64,000 nt of DNA from Rhizobium etli_C (GTDB lineage Bacteria; Pseudomonadota; Alphaproteobacteria; Rhizobiales; Rhizobiaceae). Where the stretch lies: the NCBI RefSeq assembly GCF_014198605.1, contig NZ_JACIHU010000012.1; one strand, written 5' to 3'. Both the position numbers and the translations under genes were made by a program. The notes below the pieces were generated by a model. That model did no database searches. It was not told the DNA's origin and saw only the letters and a program-made list of their open reading frames with translations. Below, in pieces: positions 8,121-16,709 of the stretch (position 1 is its first letter; each line of letters starts with the position of its first letter).

Positions 8121-9161
8121 CTACTTCCCAAGCTCGATCTGGATCTTCACGGAGGACGGCTTCGGTCGCACGGCGTAATCGAACGCTTCGACAGAATCCT
8201 CGAAGGCGTAGGTATCGGTGATCAGCGCATCGACATTAATCTGGTTCGATCCCAGGAGCGCGACGATGCGCGGGTAGACATGGGCGTAGCGGAACACGTG
8301 TTCGATGCGCAGTTCCTTGGTCTGGGCGATGACGACATCGAGCGGGACCGGCTTCACCGGCATGCCGACAAGGACGATGGCGCCGCCGGGGCAACCATGG
8401 TGCGCCGTGTCTGCGATCACTTCGGCCGCGCCGGAACATTCGAAGACGACATCGACGCCCCAGCCGTCGGTTTCGCGGGCTATGATACTCTTCAGGTCCT
8501 GTGAGCGCACGTTGACGGTCATGATGGCAGGGCCGAGCCTGCGCGCCACGGCAAGCTTTTCGTCGACAACGTCGGTCACGATAACTCTGGCGCAGCCAGC
8601 CGACAGCGCCGCGATCGCTGTGACCATGCCGATCGGCCCGGCACCCGTGACCAGCGCGATCGCCCCGGGCGTCAGCCTCGCCTTGGAGACTGCGTGAAAG
8701 CCTACGGCCAGCGGCTCGACCATGGCGCCAGCGGCGTAGGAAACATTGTCAGGAAGCTTGAAGGTGAAGGCCGCCGGGTGGACCACGCTCGGTCTCAGCA
8801 CGCCATGCACCGGCGGCGTCGCCCAGAAGCGCACCGCGGGATCGAGGTTGTAGAGACCCAGCCGCGACGCGCGACTTTGAGGGTCGGGAATGCCGGGCTC
8901 CATGCAAACGCGGTCGCCCACTTTCAGGTTCTGGACCGCGCTGCCCACCTCTTCGATGATGCCGGCGGCTTCGTGGCCGAGGATCATCGGCTCGCGCACA
9001 ACGAAAGGGCCGATCGCGCCGTGCGTGTAATAGTGAACGTCCGATCCGCAGACGCCAACGGTCTTGATGGCAATGCGCACGTCGGTGGGACCGAGCGCCT
9101 CCTTCGGGTCCAGGTCGCGAATGCGCAGTTCGTCTTTGCGTTCGAGGACGAGTGATCTCAT
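8121..9161 (-). CDS. Zinc-dependent polyol/alcohol dehydrogenase (xylitol/sorbitol DH-like)
   Basis: 346 residues of the medium-chain dehydrogenase family. Catalytic zinc ligands are visible as VGVCGSDVHYY (Cys) and ILGHEAAGIIEEVG (His-Glu). The Rossmann motif is VTGAGPIGMVTA, followed by VIVTDVVDEKL with an Asp that favours NAD. The structural-zinc Cys cluster is reduced (MEPGIPDPQSRASRLGLYN instead of four Cys), so that lobe has probably lost its structural zinc. Overall it is closest to xylitol/L-iditol 2-dehydrogenases. It sits between the small membrane gene and the SDR remnant, inside the ABC operon, suggesting a polyol or sugar-alcohol substrate. Confidence 0.85.
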   Translation of the reverse strand: MRSLVLERKDELRIRDLDPKEALGPTDVRIAIKTVGVCGSDVHYYTHGAIGPFVVREPMILGHEAAGIIEEVGSAVQNLKVGDRVCMEPGIPDPQSRASRLGLYNLDPAVRFWATPPVHGVLRPSVVHPAAFTFKLPDNVSYAAGAMVEPLAVGFHAVSKARLTPGAIALVTGAGPIGMVTAIAALSAGCARVIVTDVVDEKLAVARRLGPAIMTVNVRSQDLKSIIARETDGWGVDVVFECSGAAEVIADTAHHGCPGGAIVLVGMPVKPVPLDVVIAQTKELRIEHVFRYAHVYPRIVALLGSNQINVDALITDTYAFEDSVEAFDYAVRPKPSSVKIQIELGK

Positions 9162-9165
9162 GTCT

Positions 9166-9372
9166 TCAGCCCTTTCGGATAATAAACACGGCCAGCGCCA
9201 GGCAGAGCACCGTCGCCATCCATAGGGGCAACACGCCCTCCAGGAAGCGCATCCATAGAAGATGCACCAGGATCAGGATCACGACCGAGATGAAGCCTCT
9301 GTCGAAGCCGTTGGTTCGGATCGGCAGGAATCCGTCGCGTTGGGTTTTCTGGGGTTGAACGCCAGCCATCAT
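9166..9372 (-). CDS. Small single- or two-span membrane protein of the ABC operon
   Basis: 68 residues: a 25-residue polar N-terminus (QPQKTQRDGFLPIRTNGFDR), then two hydrophobic stretches (ISVVILILVHLLWMRFL and LPLWMATVLCLALAVFII). I do not recognise a named family. Small membrane proteins of this kind are found between permease and catabolic genes in rhizobial carbohydrate operons, so an accessory role to the transporter is plausible but unproven. It begins 1 base after the permease stop and ends 4 bases before the dehydrogenase start, so it is clearly embedded in the operon. Confidence 0.7.
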   Translation of the reverse strand: MMAGVQPQKTQRDGFLPIRTNGFDRGFISVVILILVHLLWMRFLEGVLPLWMATVLCLALAVFIIRKG

Positions 9373-9373
9373 C

Positions 9374-10207
9374 TCACCCTTTCAATGCACCGAACGTGAG
9401 GCCGGTCACGATGTGTTTCTGGACGAAGCCGAGCACGATCAGGGCCGGGAGCGTGGTCAGGAACGCCATCGCCGCCATCTCGCCCCAGTTCGTTCCGGTG
9501 ACCGAGACATATTCGGCGAGCGCTGTCGTCACGGTTCTGGCGTTGGCCGACGACGTTAGGGTCGCTGCGAACAGGTACTCGTTCCAGGCGAAAATCCAGG
9601 TCAGGATGAAGGTGACGGCCAATCCCGGCCGCGCCAGCGGCAGGATGACGTTGGACAGCACCTGGCCGGTTGTCGCACCATCGACCCGCGCCGCTTCGTC
9701 CAGCTCCAGCGGAATCCCGTCGAGCATGCCCTTCAGGAGCCAGACGGCGAAGGGCAGGTTGAAGACGCAATAGAGCAGGATCAGGCCGATCTTCGTGTCG
9801 AACAGCATGAAATCGCCGAACACGAACCACTTGGTGAACAGCAGGAAGAGCGGCAGCAGAAACACGGCTGGCGGCGCCATGCGGTTGGTGATCAGCCAGA
9901 AAAACACGTTATCACCGCCGCCGATTTTGTAACGCGACAGCCCGAACGCCGCGAGCAGGCCGAGCGCGCACACCAGCGCTGCGTTCGATGTCGCCACGAT
10001 CAGCGAATTCCAGAGATACTGCAGGAATGTCGAGCTGTTCAGCACCGCCAGGAAATTGTTCCAGTAAAGATCGTCGATGAGGAACGATTTCGAATAAAGC
10101 TTCACACGGGGGCGCATCGAAACGACCAGCATCCACCAGACCGGAAGCAGCGTCAGAATGGTCAGGCATGTCCAAAGGACGAAGGAGGCTATACCGGAGC
10201 GTTTCAT
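9374..10207 (-). CDS. Carbohydrate ABC transporter permease (MalG type)
   Basis: 277 residues with six predicted membrane helices, beginning MKRSGIASFVLWTCL. The EAA loop that docks the ATPase reads LDEAARVDGATTGQVLSNV with the conserved EAA-x3-G. The C-terminal end (VLGFVQKHIVTGLTFGALKG) is the standard CUT1 permease ending. The true start at 10207 is set by the 4-base overlap with the stop of the first permease; the longer frame upstream is only antiparallel shadow. It acts in the inner membrane with the permease at 10204 and ATPase at 6792. Confidence 0.92.
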   Translation of the reverse strand: MKRSGIASFVLWTCLTILTLLPVWWMLVVSMRPRVKLYSKSFLIDDLYWNNFLAVLNSSTFLQYLWNSLIVATSNAALVCALGLLAAFGLSRYKIGGGDNVFFWLITNRMAPPAVFLLPLFLLFTKWFVFGDFMLFDTKIGLILLYCVFNLPFAVWLLKGMLDGIPLELDEAARVDGATTGQVLSNVILPLARPGLAVTFILTWIFAWNEYLFAATLTSSANARTVTTALAEYVSVTGTNWGEMAAMAFLTTLPALIVLGFVQKHIVTGLTFGALKG

Positions 10208-11082
10208 TGTGCGCCTCCCTTGCGGCCGGTCATGGCGACGAACAGCAGCCAGCTCAGAACGATCGTGACGTAAAGCGTCAGCAGCGACATGGCCGCACCG
10301 TAGCCGTAATCGGTCTTCGGAAAGACGTTGATCCAGATATGAAGGCCGATGAACCGGGTCGCCTCGGCCGGACCACCCTTTGTCAGCATCCAGATTTCGT
10401 CGACCGAGCGCAGCGCGTCCATCAGCCGGATGAAGACGGTTGTCAGCAGCACCGGCTTCAACATCGGAACGATCACGTACCAGAAAATCTGCAGCTTGTT
10501 GCCGCCGTCGATCTGCGCCTGTTCGAGCGGTTCTTTCGGCAAGGCGGTCAGTCCCGCCATGAGCGACAGCGTCACGAACGGCGTCCAGTGCCACAGGTCC
10601 ATGATGATCGCCGTGGCGAAGGCGTGATAGGCATTGGTCGAGATGTTGTAGTCGATGCCGAACCACAGTTTCAGGTAATAGGGCACGATGCCCAAGCCCG
10701 GAACGCAAAGCAGCCGCCAGGTAGCGCCGACTGCAATCGGCGCGACAACGATCGGCAGTGTGTGGATCGTGCGAAAGAACTGCCGGCCCCACAGGCGGTC
10801 TGCCATCAGCGCGCGGGCCAGGACGTAGCCCAGCAACAGCTCGCTCACGACGACAAAGAATGCGAAGACCAGGGTGCGTGCAAGCGAGTTCAGGAATGTC
10901 GTGTCGAAAACGAGGCTGCGATAATTCTGGAGGCCGGCCCAGCGCAGGGTGGGGTCGACTGCGTTGGTGTTCCAGTCGAAGAAGCCGACATAGAGAATAT
11001 AGATGAAGGGAACGAACCCGACGACGAACAGGATTAGCGTGGCTGGTGTTAGAAACAGCCATCCGATGTTGGATTGTCTCAT
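10204..11082 (-). CDS. Carbohydrate ABC transporter permease (MalF type)
   Basis: 292 residues from ATG 11082, which has a GGAG-type site and yields the expected N-terminus (IGWLFLTPATLILFVVGFVP, first helix). The EAA loop is LPKEPLEQAQIDGGNKLQIF, with the glycine conserved though the first residues vary. Six membrane segments can be drawn. It is the first permease of the CUT1 transporter and overlaps the second by 4 bases. A GC-rich hairpin (11169-11196) separates it from the binding-protein gene, which commonly limits downstream expression relative to the binding protein. Confidence 0.9.
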   Translation of the reverse strand: MRQSNIGWLFLTPATLILFVVGFVPFIYILYVGFFDWNTNAVDPTLRWAGLQNYRSLVFDTTFLNSLARTLVFAFFVVVSELLLGYVLARALMADRLWGRQFFRTIHTLPIVVAPIAVGATWRLLCVPGLGIVPYYLKLWFGIDYNISTNAYHAFATAIIMDLWHWTPFVTLSLMAGLTALPKEPLEQAQIDGGNKLQIFWYVIVPMLKPVLLTTVFIRLMDALRSVDEIWMLTKGGPAEATRFIGLHIWINVFPKTDYGYGAAMSLLTLYVTIVLSWLLFVAMTGRKGGAQ

Positions 11083-11168
11083 CCTGCGCTCCGTCAGATC
11101 GTCCTTGACACTTATTCGCCTGACTACCAGCGTCGCGGGCAGGCCCCGCAAACCGCAGTCAGGAAAGG

Positions 11169-11196
11169 GGCGGCCACCTTGCTGAAGGCGGCCGCC
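11169..11196 (-). terminator. Hairpin between binding protein and permease genes
   Basis: Outer arms GGCGGCC / GGCCGCC enclose a second stem CCTT-gctg-AAGG. No long T tract follows on the minus strand, so it is probably a partial terminator or 3' RNA stabiliser that keeps binding-protein mRNA high. Confidence 0.6.
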
Positions 11197-11218
11197 AACC
11201 GCTTGGGAGGTGCGGTCT

Positions 11219-12649
11219 TTACTTGCGGTAACCGAGCTTCACGAGTTCAGCTTCGGCTGCGGTGGCGGCCTGGTCCAGCGCATCGTCCGGCTTGATCTCG
11301 CCGACGATCGCTTTGTAGATGAACGGCGCGACGACCTGCAGAACCTGCGCGTGGAACGGGAACGGCGGAGCTCCGGCGAACAGCTTTCCGTCCTCACGCA
11401 TCAGCGTGTAATAGCCGTTCATCTTCTTGTCCTGATCGACGATCTTGGGATCGTCGTAGGTCGCGTTCATGACGATGCGGGAGCCGGCCAGCGCCCAGTC
11501 GGTCTGCACTGAAGCCTGACCGATATACTGCAGGAACAGCAGCGACGCGTCCTTGTTCTTGGACGAATGCGGGATGCCGAACGCGCCACCATCGTAATAG
11601 CCGATATATCCTTTGCCGGATTCGGCTGCTTCCATGACACCCGCCTCGACCGGGGGCAATGACACGCCCACCTTGCCGACGACCGTCGATTTGCTTTCGT
11701 CGGTAGCGATCCAGGCAGCGTTTTCACCGTAGACGAGGCCTTGGGCTGCGCGGCCGGCGGCAAATGTCCCGGCAACCTCGTCCCAGGTGGACGACGTCGA
11801 TTCCGGCGGCGCGTATTTCAGCAGCCCGACCCAGTAGTTGAGCGCCTTCTTCGCGGCGGCGGAGTTCATCTGGCCGCCGTTGGCTTCGGTGGCCGCGAAG
11901 GTCTTGCCATCGATGCCCCAGTTGTACACGCCGAAGGTCGGCGCGACCGACTCGAAGAATTCGTAGAAGGCGGCCGGGTGGCTCGACGAGGCCTGGACGG
12001 TGGTTCCCCAGAGTTCCTTGTCTGCGCCGTATTCGGTGAAGAACTTGGCGATCTGGGTATACTCTTCATGCGTCGTCGCGGGCTTCAGATCCGCACCGGT
12101 GGAATCCTTGTAGGCTTTCTGGATCGCCGGATCATCGAAGAGATCCTTGCGGTAGAGGTAAGGCTTGATGAATGCTTCCATGGGGACGCCCATGACATTG
12201 CCCGACTTCGGATCCTTGAAATAGTTCAGGAAAGTGGTGAAATTCTCCGGCTTGAAGTCCGGCGAAGCGATCTTCGCATTATCGGCGAGCGACTTGGTGA
12301 TATCGACCAGGAAGTTGCGGGCCAGATACGTATAGACGATGTCCTGCTCGATATAGACGAAGTCATAGATGCCGGTGTTGGCCTCCATGTCCTTGATCGC
12401 CTTGTCGTACATCTGGTCCCAGGACGTGGCCTCGAATTCGACTTTGATGCCGGTCTCTTCGGTGAACTTGGGACCGAGCACCTGCTCGACATATTTCGAC
12501 GCTGGGGTCGATTCCGAGATGCCCCGGATGGTCGCGCCCTGATAGGGCTGGGCGGCAGTCTTCCACCAGGAATCCTGAGCAAGAGCGGTCGAGCTCCAAA
12601 GGCCAAGCGAAATGAAGCCGACGCCCACGGCTTTGACGAAACTGTTCAT
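11219..12649 (-). CDS. Carbohydrate ABC transporter periplasmic binding protein
   Basis: 476 residues. Start ATG 12649 has a strong GGAGGA site; a Sec signal peptide follows (VGVGFISLGLWSSTALAQ, cleaved before DSW). The mature part is a cluster-B type solute-binding protein of the CUT1 family: IRGISESTPASKYV, FTEETGIKVEFEATSWDQMY, YIEQDIVYTYLA, and GVPMEAFIKPYLYRKDLFDD. The bound sugar cannot be read from sequence; the polyol dehydrogenase and SDRs of the operon argue for a sugar alcohol or related compound. It is the promoter-proximal gene and is divergent from the AraC regulator. Confidence 0.9.
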   Translation of the reverse strand: MNSFVKAVGVGFISLGLWSSTALAQDSWWKTAAQPYQGATIRGISESTPASKYVEQVLGPKFTEETGIKVEFEATSWDQMYDKAIKDMEANTGIYDFVYIEQDIVYTYLARNFLVDITKSLADNAKIASPDFKPENFTTFLNYFKDPKSGNVMGVPMEAFIKPYLYRKDLFDDPAIQKAYKDSTGADLKPATTHEEYTQIAKFFTEYGADKELWGTTVQASSSHPAAFYEFFESVAPTFGVYNWGIDGKTFAATEANGGQMNSAAAKKALNYWVGLLKYAPPESTSSTWDEVAGTFAAGRAAQGLVYGENAAWIATDESKSTVVGKVGVSLPPVEAGVMEAAESGKGYIGYYDGGAFGIPHSSKNKDASLLFLQYIGQASVQTDWALAGSRIVMNATYDDPKIVDQDKKMNGYYTLMREDGKLFAGAPPFPFHAQVLQVVAPFIYKAIVGEIKPDDALDQAATAAEAELVKLGYRK

Positions 12650-12892
12650 TGTTCTCCTCCATTTGGATCGCAAAATCGGTCCGGTTGTGCGTGCTAAACT
12701 CTCCTCCGACACGCTCAACGGACCACAATATTTGTAGAAAGAACGGGTGGACACAAGCGCGGCCGTTGCGCGATACTGATACTTTCATGCGCGAAATGCC
12801 GAAAATATCCATGAAATCTTGTGTGCGTTGCACAATCCAATATTGATTGTCAGCGCAGCGAGCATCGCGGGAAGCACTGGAGGATGTCCGCA

Positions 12893-13819
12893 ATGTCAGT
12901 TATTTCGCCAACGGTCGCGAGATTTGAATATGTCTTGACCGGCGCGGACGAGTCGTTCCTCTGGCGCCGCGACGACTATCCGTGGGAACGCAACGTCTGG
13001 AATTTCCACCCGGAGGTGGAGATCCACTACATTCCCAATGCCAGCGGCGTCCTGCTTGCAGGCGATCATGTCGGCGCGTTCACGCCGGGCCATATTTCCG
13101 TCATCGGCAGCAACCTGCCGCACGACTGGGTGACGCCGCTCGGACCGGATGAGCGCATTCCAGGACGTGACATCGTCATCCAGTTTCTGCCGGCCAAGCT
13201 GGAGCAGGCTTCGGCCTTCCTGCCGGAACTGGCGGGCCTGCGTGACTTTCTCACCCGCGCAAAGCGGGGGCTCTCCTTCAAGGGCCGGGCGCGGGAACAG
13301 GCGGAGGCGCTGATACTTGACATGGAGTTCCAGACCGGCTCGCTGCGGCTTTCGACCTTCCTGTCATTGCTCTCGCTGCTGCGGGACACTGACGAGTTCG
13401 ATACGCTGTCTTCAGAGGCTTATGTGCCGGACCTGAGCTATGGTTCTCTGGAAGCCCTGCAACAGGTCTTCGCCTATCTCTTTGCCAATCTGTCGGAGGA
13501 CATCCGGTTGCCTGACATGGCGCGCATGGTCGGCATGAGCGACAGCGCCTTCTCGCGATTCTTCAAGAAAAACAGCGGCCACAGCTTCACCGACCACGTC
13601 AACAAGCTTCGGATCTGGAAGGCCGGTCAGCTATTGACCGATACCTCTCTGCCGATAACCGACATCTGCTTCGAGGTGGGCTATCGCAATCTCTCAAATT
13701 TCAACCGGGTGTTTCTCCGCCACCATAACCTAACACCGACAAAATACCGGAAACTGTCCACCAACCGCAGAACCGTTCCGTTAGCTCAGGCAGCGACAGA
13801 CCATCTGCCTGTGCAGTGA
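12893..13819 (+). CDS. AraC-family regulator of the carbohydrate operon
   Basis: 308 residues from ATG 12893, which lies at the correct distance from a GGAGG site; ATG 12884 is too close. The N-terminal half is an AraC-type cupin (WNFHPEVEIHYIPNASGVLL, HVGAFTPGHISVIGSNLPHD). The C-terminal 100 residues carry two helix-turn-helix motifs (DMARMVGMSDSAFSRFFKK and PITDICFEVGYRNLSNFNR, followed by HHNLTPTKYRK). It is divergent from the binding-protein gene with a 243-base shared control region, so activation of the uptake operon in response to its sugar is the natural role. Its 3' end abuts an IS-derived remnant. Confidence 0.9.
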   Translation: MSVISPTVARFEYVLTGADESFLWRRDDYPWERNVWNFHPEVEIHYIPNASGVLLAGDHVGAFTPGHISVIGSNLPHDWVTPLGPDERIPGRDIVIQFLPAKLEQASAFLPELAGLRDFLTRAKRGLSFKGRAREQAEALILDMEFQTGSLRLSTFLSLLSLLRDTDEFDTLSSEAYVPDLSYGSLEALQQVFAYLFANLSEDIRLPDMARMVGMSDSAFSRFFKKNSGHSFTDHVNKLRIWKAGQLLTDTSLPITDICFEVGYRNLSNFNRVFLRHHNLTPTKYRKLSTNRRTVPLAQAATDHLPVQ

Positions 13820-14266
13820 GTCTAGCGATAATCTGCTGCGGGAGAATATCGTGACGGCGGGCGATCTCGGCGACGCCAGAGCCGCTCCTCTCGACCTCCT
13901 CCAGAATCCGAAGCTCGTTTCAGTCGTTCGTGTTTTCAGCCTCGTTTCCCGAAGCTGCCATTGGTGGCGAGGCAACAAATGTCGGCGTTCGTAAAAGAAC
14001 GCGGTTGCATCCGGGCCAATCGCTCTATCCAGATCTGCTCGAACCCGCTTTAGAGATTGAAAAATAAAATCGGGGCGGAAACCCAGGAACCGCTTCACGC
14101 ACACGTTGCCGACGTCCACCAATTTCCCGGTCGTAGCATTAGAGATGGTACACAACTCGATGATCGGGAAATGGCCGCACAGACAGGTCTCGGGTTCGTC
14201 AGCTTCGGATAACTCGACGAGGCGCCACTCCTTTTTGGCCACTTCCGCGTCAGTGGCCCGGCTCAA
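13781..14266 (-). pseudogene. Hypothetical protein gene with disrupted 3' end
   Basis: The first ~110 codons look genuinely coding: ETCLCGHFPIIELCTISN with a CxCGH motif, VDVGNVCVKRFLGFRPDF, and SLKRVRADLDRAIGPDATAF. The Cys/His pattern hints at a small zinc-binding domain. From about codon 115 the composition changes (RTTETSFGFWRRSRG) and the DNA instead encodes an IS66-like fragment in another frame, so the natural C-terminus has been replaced. The frame opens with TTG at 14266, closely preceded by a stop, so the original N-terminus may also be altered. Function unknown. Confidence 0.5.
13826..13919 (-). mobile_element. IS66-type OrfA (TnpA) remnant
   Basis: Read on the minus strand from 13919, the DNA gives NELRILEEVERSGSGVAE followed by IARRHDILPQQI. 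This is the helix-turn-helix core of IS66-family OrfA accessory proteins (…VAEIARRHDI-x-PQQI…). A stop precedes it in frame and no OrfB or OrfC is present, so only a scrap remains. It lies exactly where the AraC 3' end meets the disrupted hypothetical gene and probably marks the junction of the 13.8-17.3 kb island. Confidence 0.6.
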
Positions 14267-14325
14267 CGCCTAGACTGCGGCCTTGAGCTGATGAAAGTTG
14301 TATCCGTCGCCCATTCCCTCGTCCT

Positions 14326-14568
14326 TCAGCTCTCAGGCGGTGACATTCCGAGTCCTTCGTAGATGGTCCTCAGCTTCGCCCAAGCCGCATCGAGCATGGG
14401 CTTCGCAGCGTCTCGGCTGTAGCTGTAGTCATCGTTGGTCGCGTTGGTTCGAACAACGAGACACCACTCGCCTTTCGGGATGACGCGGGAGCTGTTCCTT
14501 CGACATTTGCGCTGGCGCTGCGCCTGCTCGATCTTCACATCGATCAGAATGTCCCTGACTTTAGCCAT
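14326..14568 (-). CDS. 80-residue partner of the HTH-helicase, unknown function
   Basis: A small basic protein (MAKVRDILIDVKIEQAQRQR, then a KCRRN turn, IPKGEWCLVVRTNATN and PMLDAAWAKLRTIYEGLG). The ATG at 14568 overlaps the helicase stop by 8 bases, so the two are translationally coupled. Two Cys and a compact beta-hairpin-like centre recall small nucleic-acid-binding modules, but I do not recognise the family. Being coupled to a helicase suggests a nucleic-acid-related helper. The overlap and open frame make a real gene likely. Confidence 0.6.
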   Translation of the reverse strand: MAKVRDILIDVKIEQAQRQRKCRRNSSRVIPKGEWCLVVRTNATNDDYSYSRDAAKPMLDAAWAKLRTIYEGLGMSPPES

Positions 14569-16615
14569 CGTTCTTCCCTTTCAGGGCGTCGCGCACGTTG
14601 TCTCCCAGCACGTCGAGCGCAGCCAATGCGTCCTCATTGTCGCCGGCGTCGGGCGCCTTCCGGCTCCCGGACTTGATTCCGAGATGTTCGTTGATCGCCT
14701 TGTTCAGCAGCGATGTAACGGCGGCCCGGTTATCACGCCCCGCGACGGTCTTGTCTCGCTGGCCAACCTCGCGGCCGGCGGGCGAGAGCTTCAGGTCCTT
14801 GAGAATACGGGCGACGACGGAGCCTGTGCGTTCGGAGAGCCGCTTGCGCGCGCCGACCCGCCGCGCTTGCGGCTGCACCGGAAGGTCGCCGGAACTGCTG
14901 ACCTGGGACAGCTCCGCCTGCTTTCGGCGCAGCGTCTCCCGGAGCTTGTCCTTCGCGATGACGTCGCGCAGGCGGAGGCCCGCGCCGATCTCGTGGTCCA
15001 GCATCTCTTCGAGGACGCGATCGTCTTCCGGATCAAGGAACGACCGATTGATGAATGAGCCGACGATCTCGTTATCGACCAGCATTCCGATATCGAAGCG
15101 ACGGGACTCTCCTGAGCCGTTGCCATCGCCATTCTCGTCACCGGCCTCCAGCCACTTCTTGACCATCGCCTGGTCGTCGAAGTCGAGTTCGCGGAAATCG
15201 TCCCAATGGGCGTCGGTGTTCAAGCCCACATGGGAGACCACGAAGGCGTGGTTGTCCGGGTGGTCCGGCTTCGCCTCGTGGACTACGCGCATCACGCGCC
15301 CGACGAATTGGATGTAAGGCGACAAGCTTGCGAACGGCCGGAAGATGGCCGCGACGCTCAGCGGCGGATGATCGAAGCCCTCGCCGAGCATCTGCACCTG
15401 CACGATGCAATCGAGCTTGCCGCTGCGCAGATCGGCAAGAACGGCGTCCCGCTTGTCTGGATCCATTTCACCATAGATTTCGGCCGCCTTCAGGCCCCGC
15501 TCTTCGTACAGTCCGCGCACCTGGCGGGCATGGTCGACGGAACAGGCAACGGCGATGATCTGGTGACGGAAACCGCTGCGCTCTCGCAGCTCCTGCAGGT
15601 ATTTGATGCTGGCGTCGACGATGTGACGATTGCACTCGGGCGCCAACGCGACGCCCCGCCGGAACCAGGCATGTTCCCGCAAGGTCAACACCTCTTCCAG
15701 GGTGTGCCGCTTCGCGTCGTCACGGTAGGTGAAGGACAGCTCTGACGGCGCGACGTTCCGAGAGTGGATCTGCTTGATGTACCCCTTCACCATCGCCCGG
15801 GTAAACGGGTAGCGATAGATCACCTTGCCGACCGGCCGCGTGCCGTCACCCCGGAACGGCGTCGCCGTCAGGCTGACGACCTTGGCGTTCGGAAAGCGAT
15901 CGAAGACCTTCGCCCAGCTCGGCGCCACGTTGTGGTGGCCTTCGTCGATCATGATCATGTCGAAATAGTTCGGCGGAAACTGCGGGAGCCAACGATCGGC
16001 CGAGCTGGCCAACTGGTGGATGTTGGTCACTACGAATTGGCTTGCGTTGCAGTCGTGGAGATTGGCATCGACGCCATCCAAAACAGCGCGAAATGGCCCC
16101 GCGGAAAAATCGTGGAGCGCCCCCGTCCGTCGCCAGAAATTCTTCGGGTTGCTGATGTCGAGCGACTCCGCGACACCCGACCGGATCGTCAGGTTCGGTG
16201 TGATGACGAGCGCGCGCCCGTTGGCGACGCCGAAGGGCAATGTCGCAATGATGCCAGTCTTTCCGCATCCGACGGGTATCTGCAGGATCACAGGCTCGTT
16301 GGAGGCTTCGAAGTGGGTCCGCACTGCCCGGTGGGCGCCCTGTTGCGGCTCGCGTATCTTAGGGTTCGCCTCGATGTCTGCGGTCAGGGTCTGAAACATA
16401 TGGTCCGGCTCGTCGGCGGCCTGTTCGGCGCGCCGGTACTCAAGGCGGAACGGCTCAAGGTCAGGCCGGCGATAGAAGCGATAGCCGCTCCCTGGGCGGC
16501 GCACCGGCTTGAGCTTGCCGGAGGCATCCCACCGTCGAAGTGTATCCTTCGAGACGCCAACATACTCGGCGGCCTCGGCAAGGGTCAGGAAATCAGGGGA
16601 ATCATTCTGTGACAT
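14561..16615 (-). CDS. SF2 DEAD/DEAH helicase with N-terminal MerR/excisionase-type HTH
   Basis: 684 residues. Residues 8-60 are a MerR/excisionase-like helix-turn-helix (LTLAEAAEYVGVSKDTLRRW, then GSGYRFYRRPDLE). The helicase core follows: motif I VGCGKTGIIATL (about 120), motif II MIDEGHH, motif III LTATPFRGDG, motif IV-V around QMLGEGFDHP and motif VI QFVGRVMR. The core resembles the restriction/UvrB-like branch of SF2. The last ~180 residues (from SRRFDIGML) are of unknown function and include charged helices. A DNA-recognition HTH fused to a translocase suggests targeting of specific DNA; a defence or mobile-element role is inference. Confidence 0.8.
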   Translation of the reverse strand: MSQNDSPDFLTLAEAAEYVGVSKDTLRRWDASGKLKPVRRPGSGYRFYRRPDLEPFRLEYRRAEQAADEPDHMFQTLTADIEANPKIREPQQGAHRAVRTHFEASNEPVILQIPVGCGKTGIIATLPFGVANGRALVITPNLTIRSGVAESLDISNPKNFWRRTGALHDFSAGPFRAVLDGVDANLHDCNASQFVVTNIHQLASSADRWLPQFPPNYFDMIMIDEGHHNVAPSWAKVFDRFPNAKVVSLTATPFRGDGTRPVGKVIYRYPFTRAMVKGYIKQIHSRNVAPSELSFTYRDDAKRHTLEEVLTLREHAWFRRGVALAPECNRHIVDASIKYLQELRERSGFRHQIIAVACSVDHARQVRGLYEERGLKAAEIYGEMDPDKRDAVLADLRSGKLDCIVQVQMLGEGFDHPPLSVAAIFRPFASLSPYIQFVGRVMRVVHEAKPDHPDNHAFVVSHVGLNTDAHWDDFRELDFDDQAMVKKWLEAGDENGDGNGSGESRRFDIGMLVDNEIVGSFINRSFLDPEDDRVLEEMLDHEIGAGLRLRDVIAKDKLRETLRRKQAELSQVSSSGDLPVQPQARRVGARKRLSERTGSVVARILKDLKLSPAGREVGQRDKTVAGRDNRAAVTSLLNKAINEHLGIKSGSRKAPDAGDNEDALAALDVLGDNVRDALKGKNDG

Positions 16616-16620
16616 ACAGC

Positions 16621-16640
16621 AACCTTATGCAACCTTATGC
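16621..16640. promoter_or_regulatory. Tandem 10-bp repeat just upstream of the helicase start
   Basis: AACCTTATGC occurs twice head to tail, 6 to 25 bases in front of the helicase start codon at 16615. Two sites one helical turn apart at the promoter or leader of a gene that itself encodes an HTH suggest an operator, possibly for autoregulation. Inference only. Confidence 0.5.
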
Positions 16641-16709
16641 AATTGGTCAATCCTCTAAGTGATAATCCCAGCGCCGTGAGCTCCGGATGCCATTCATGAC
16701 CCGCCCTAA

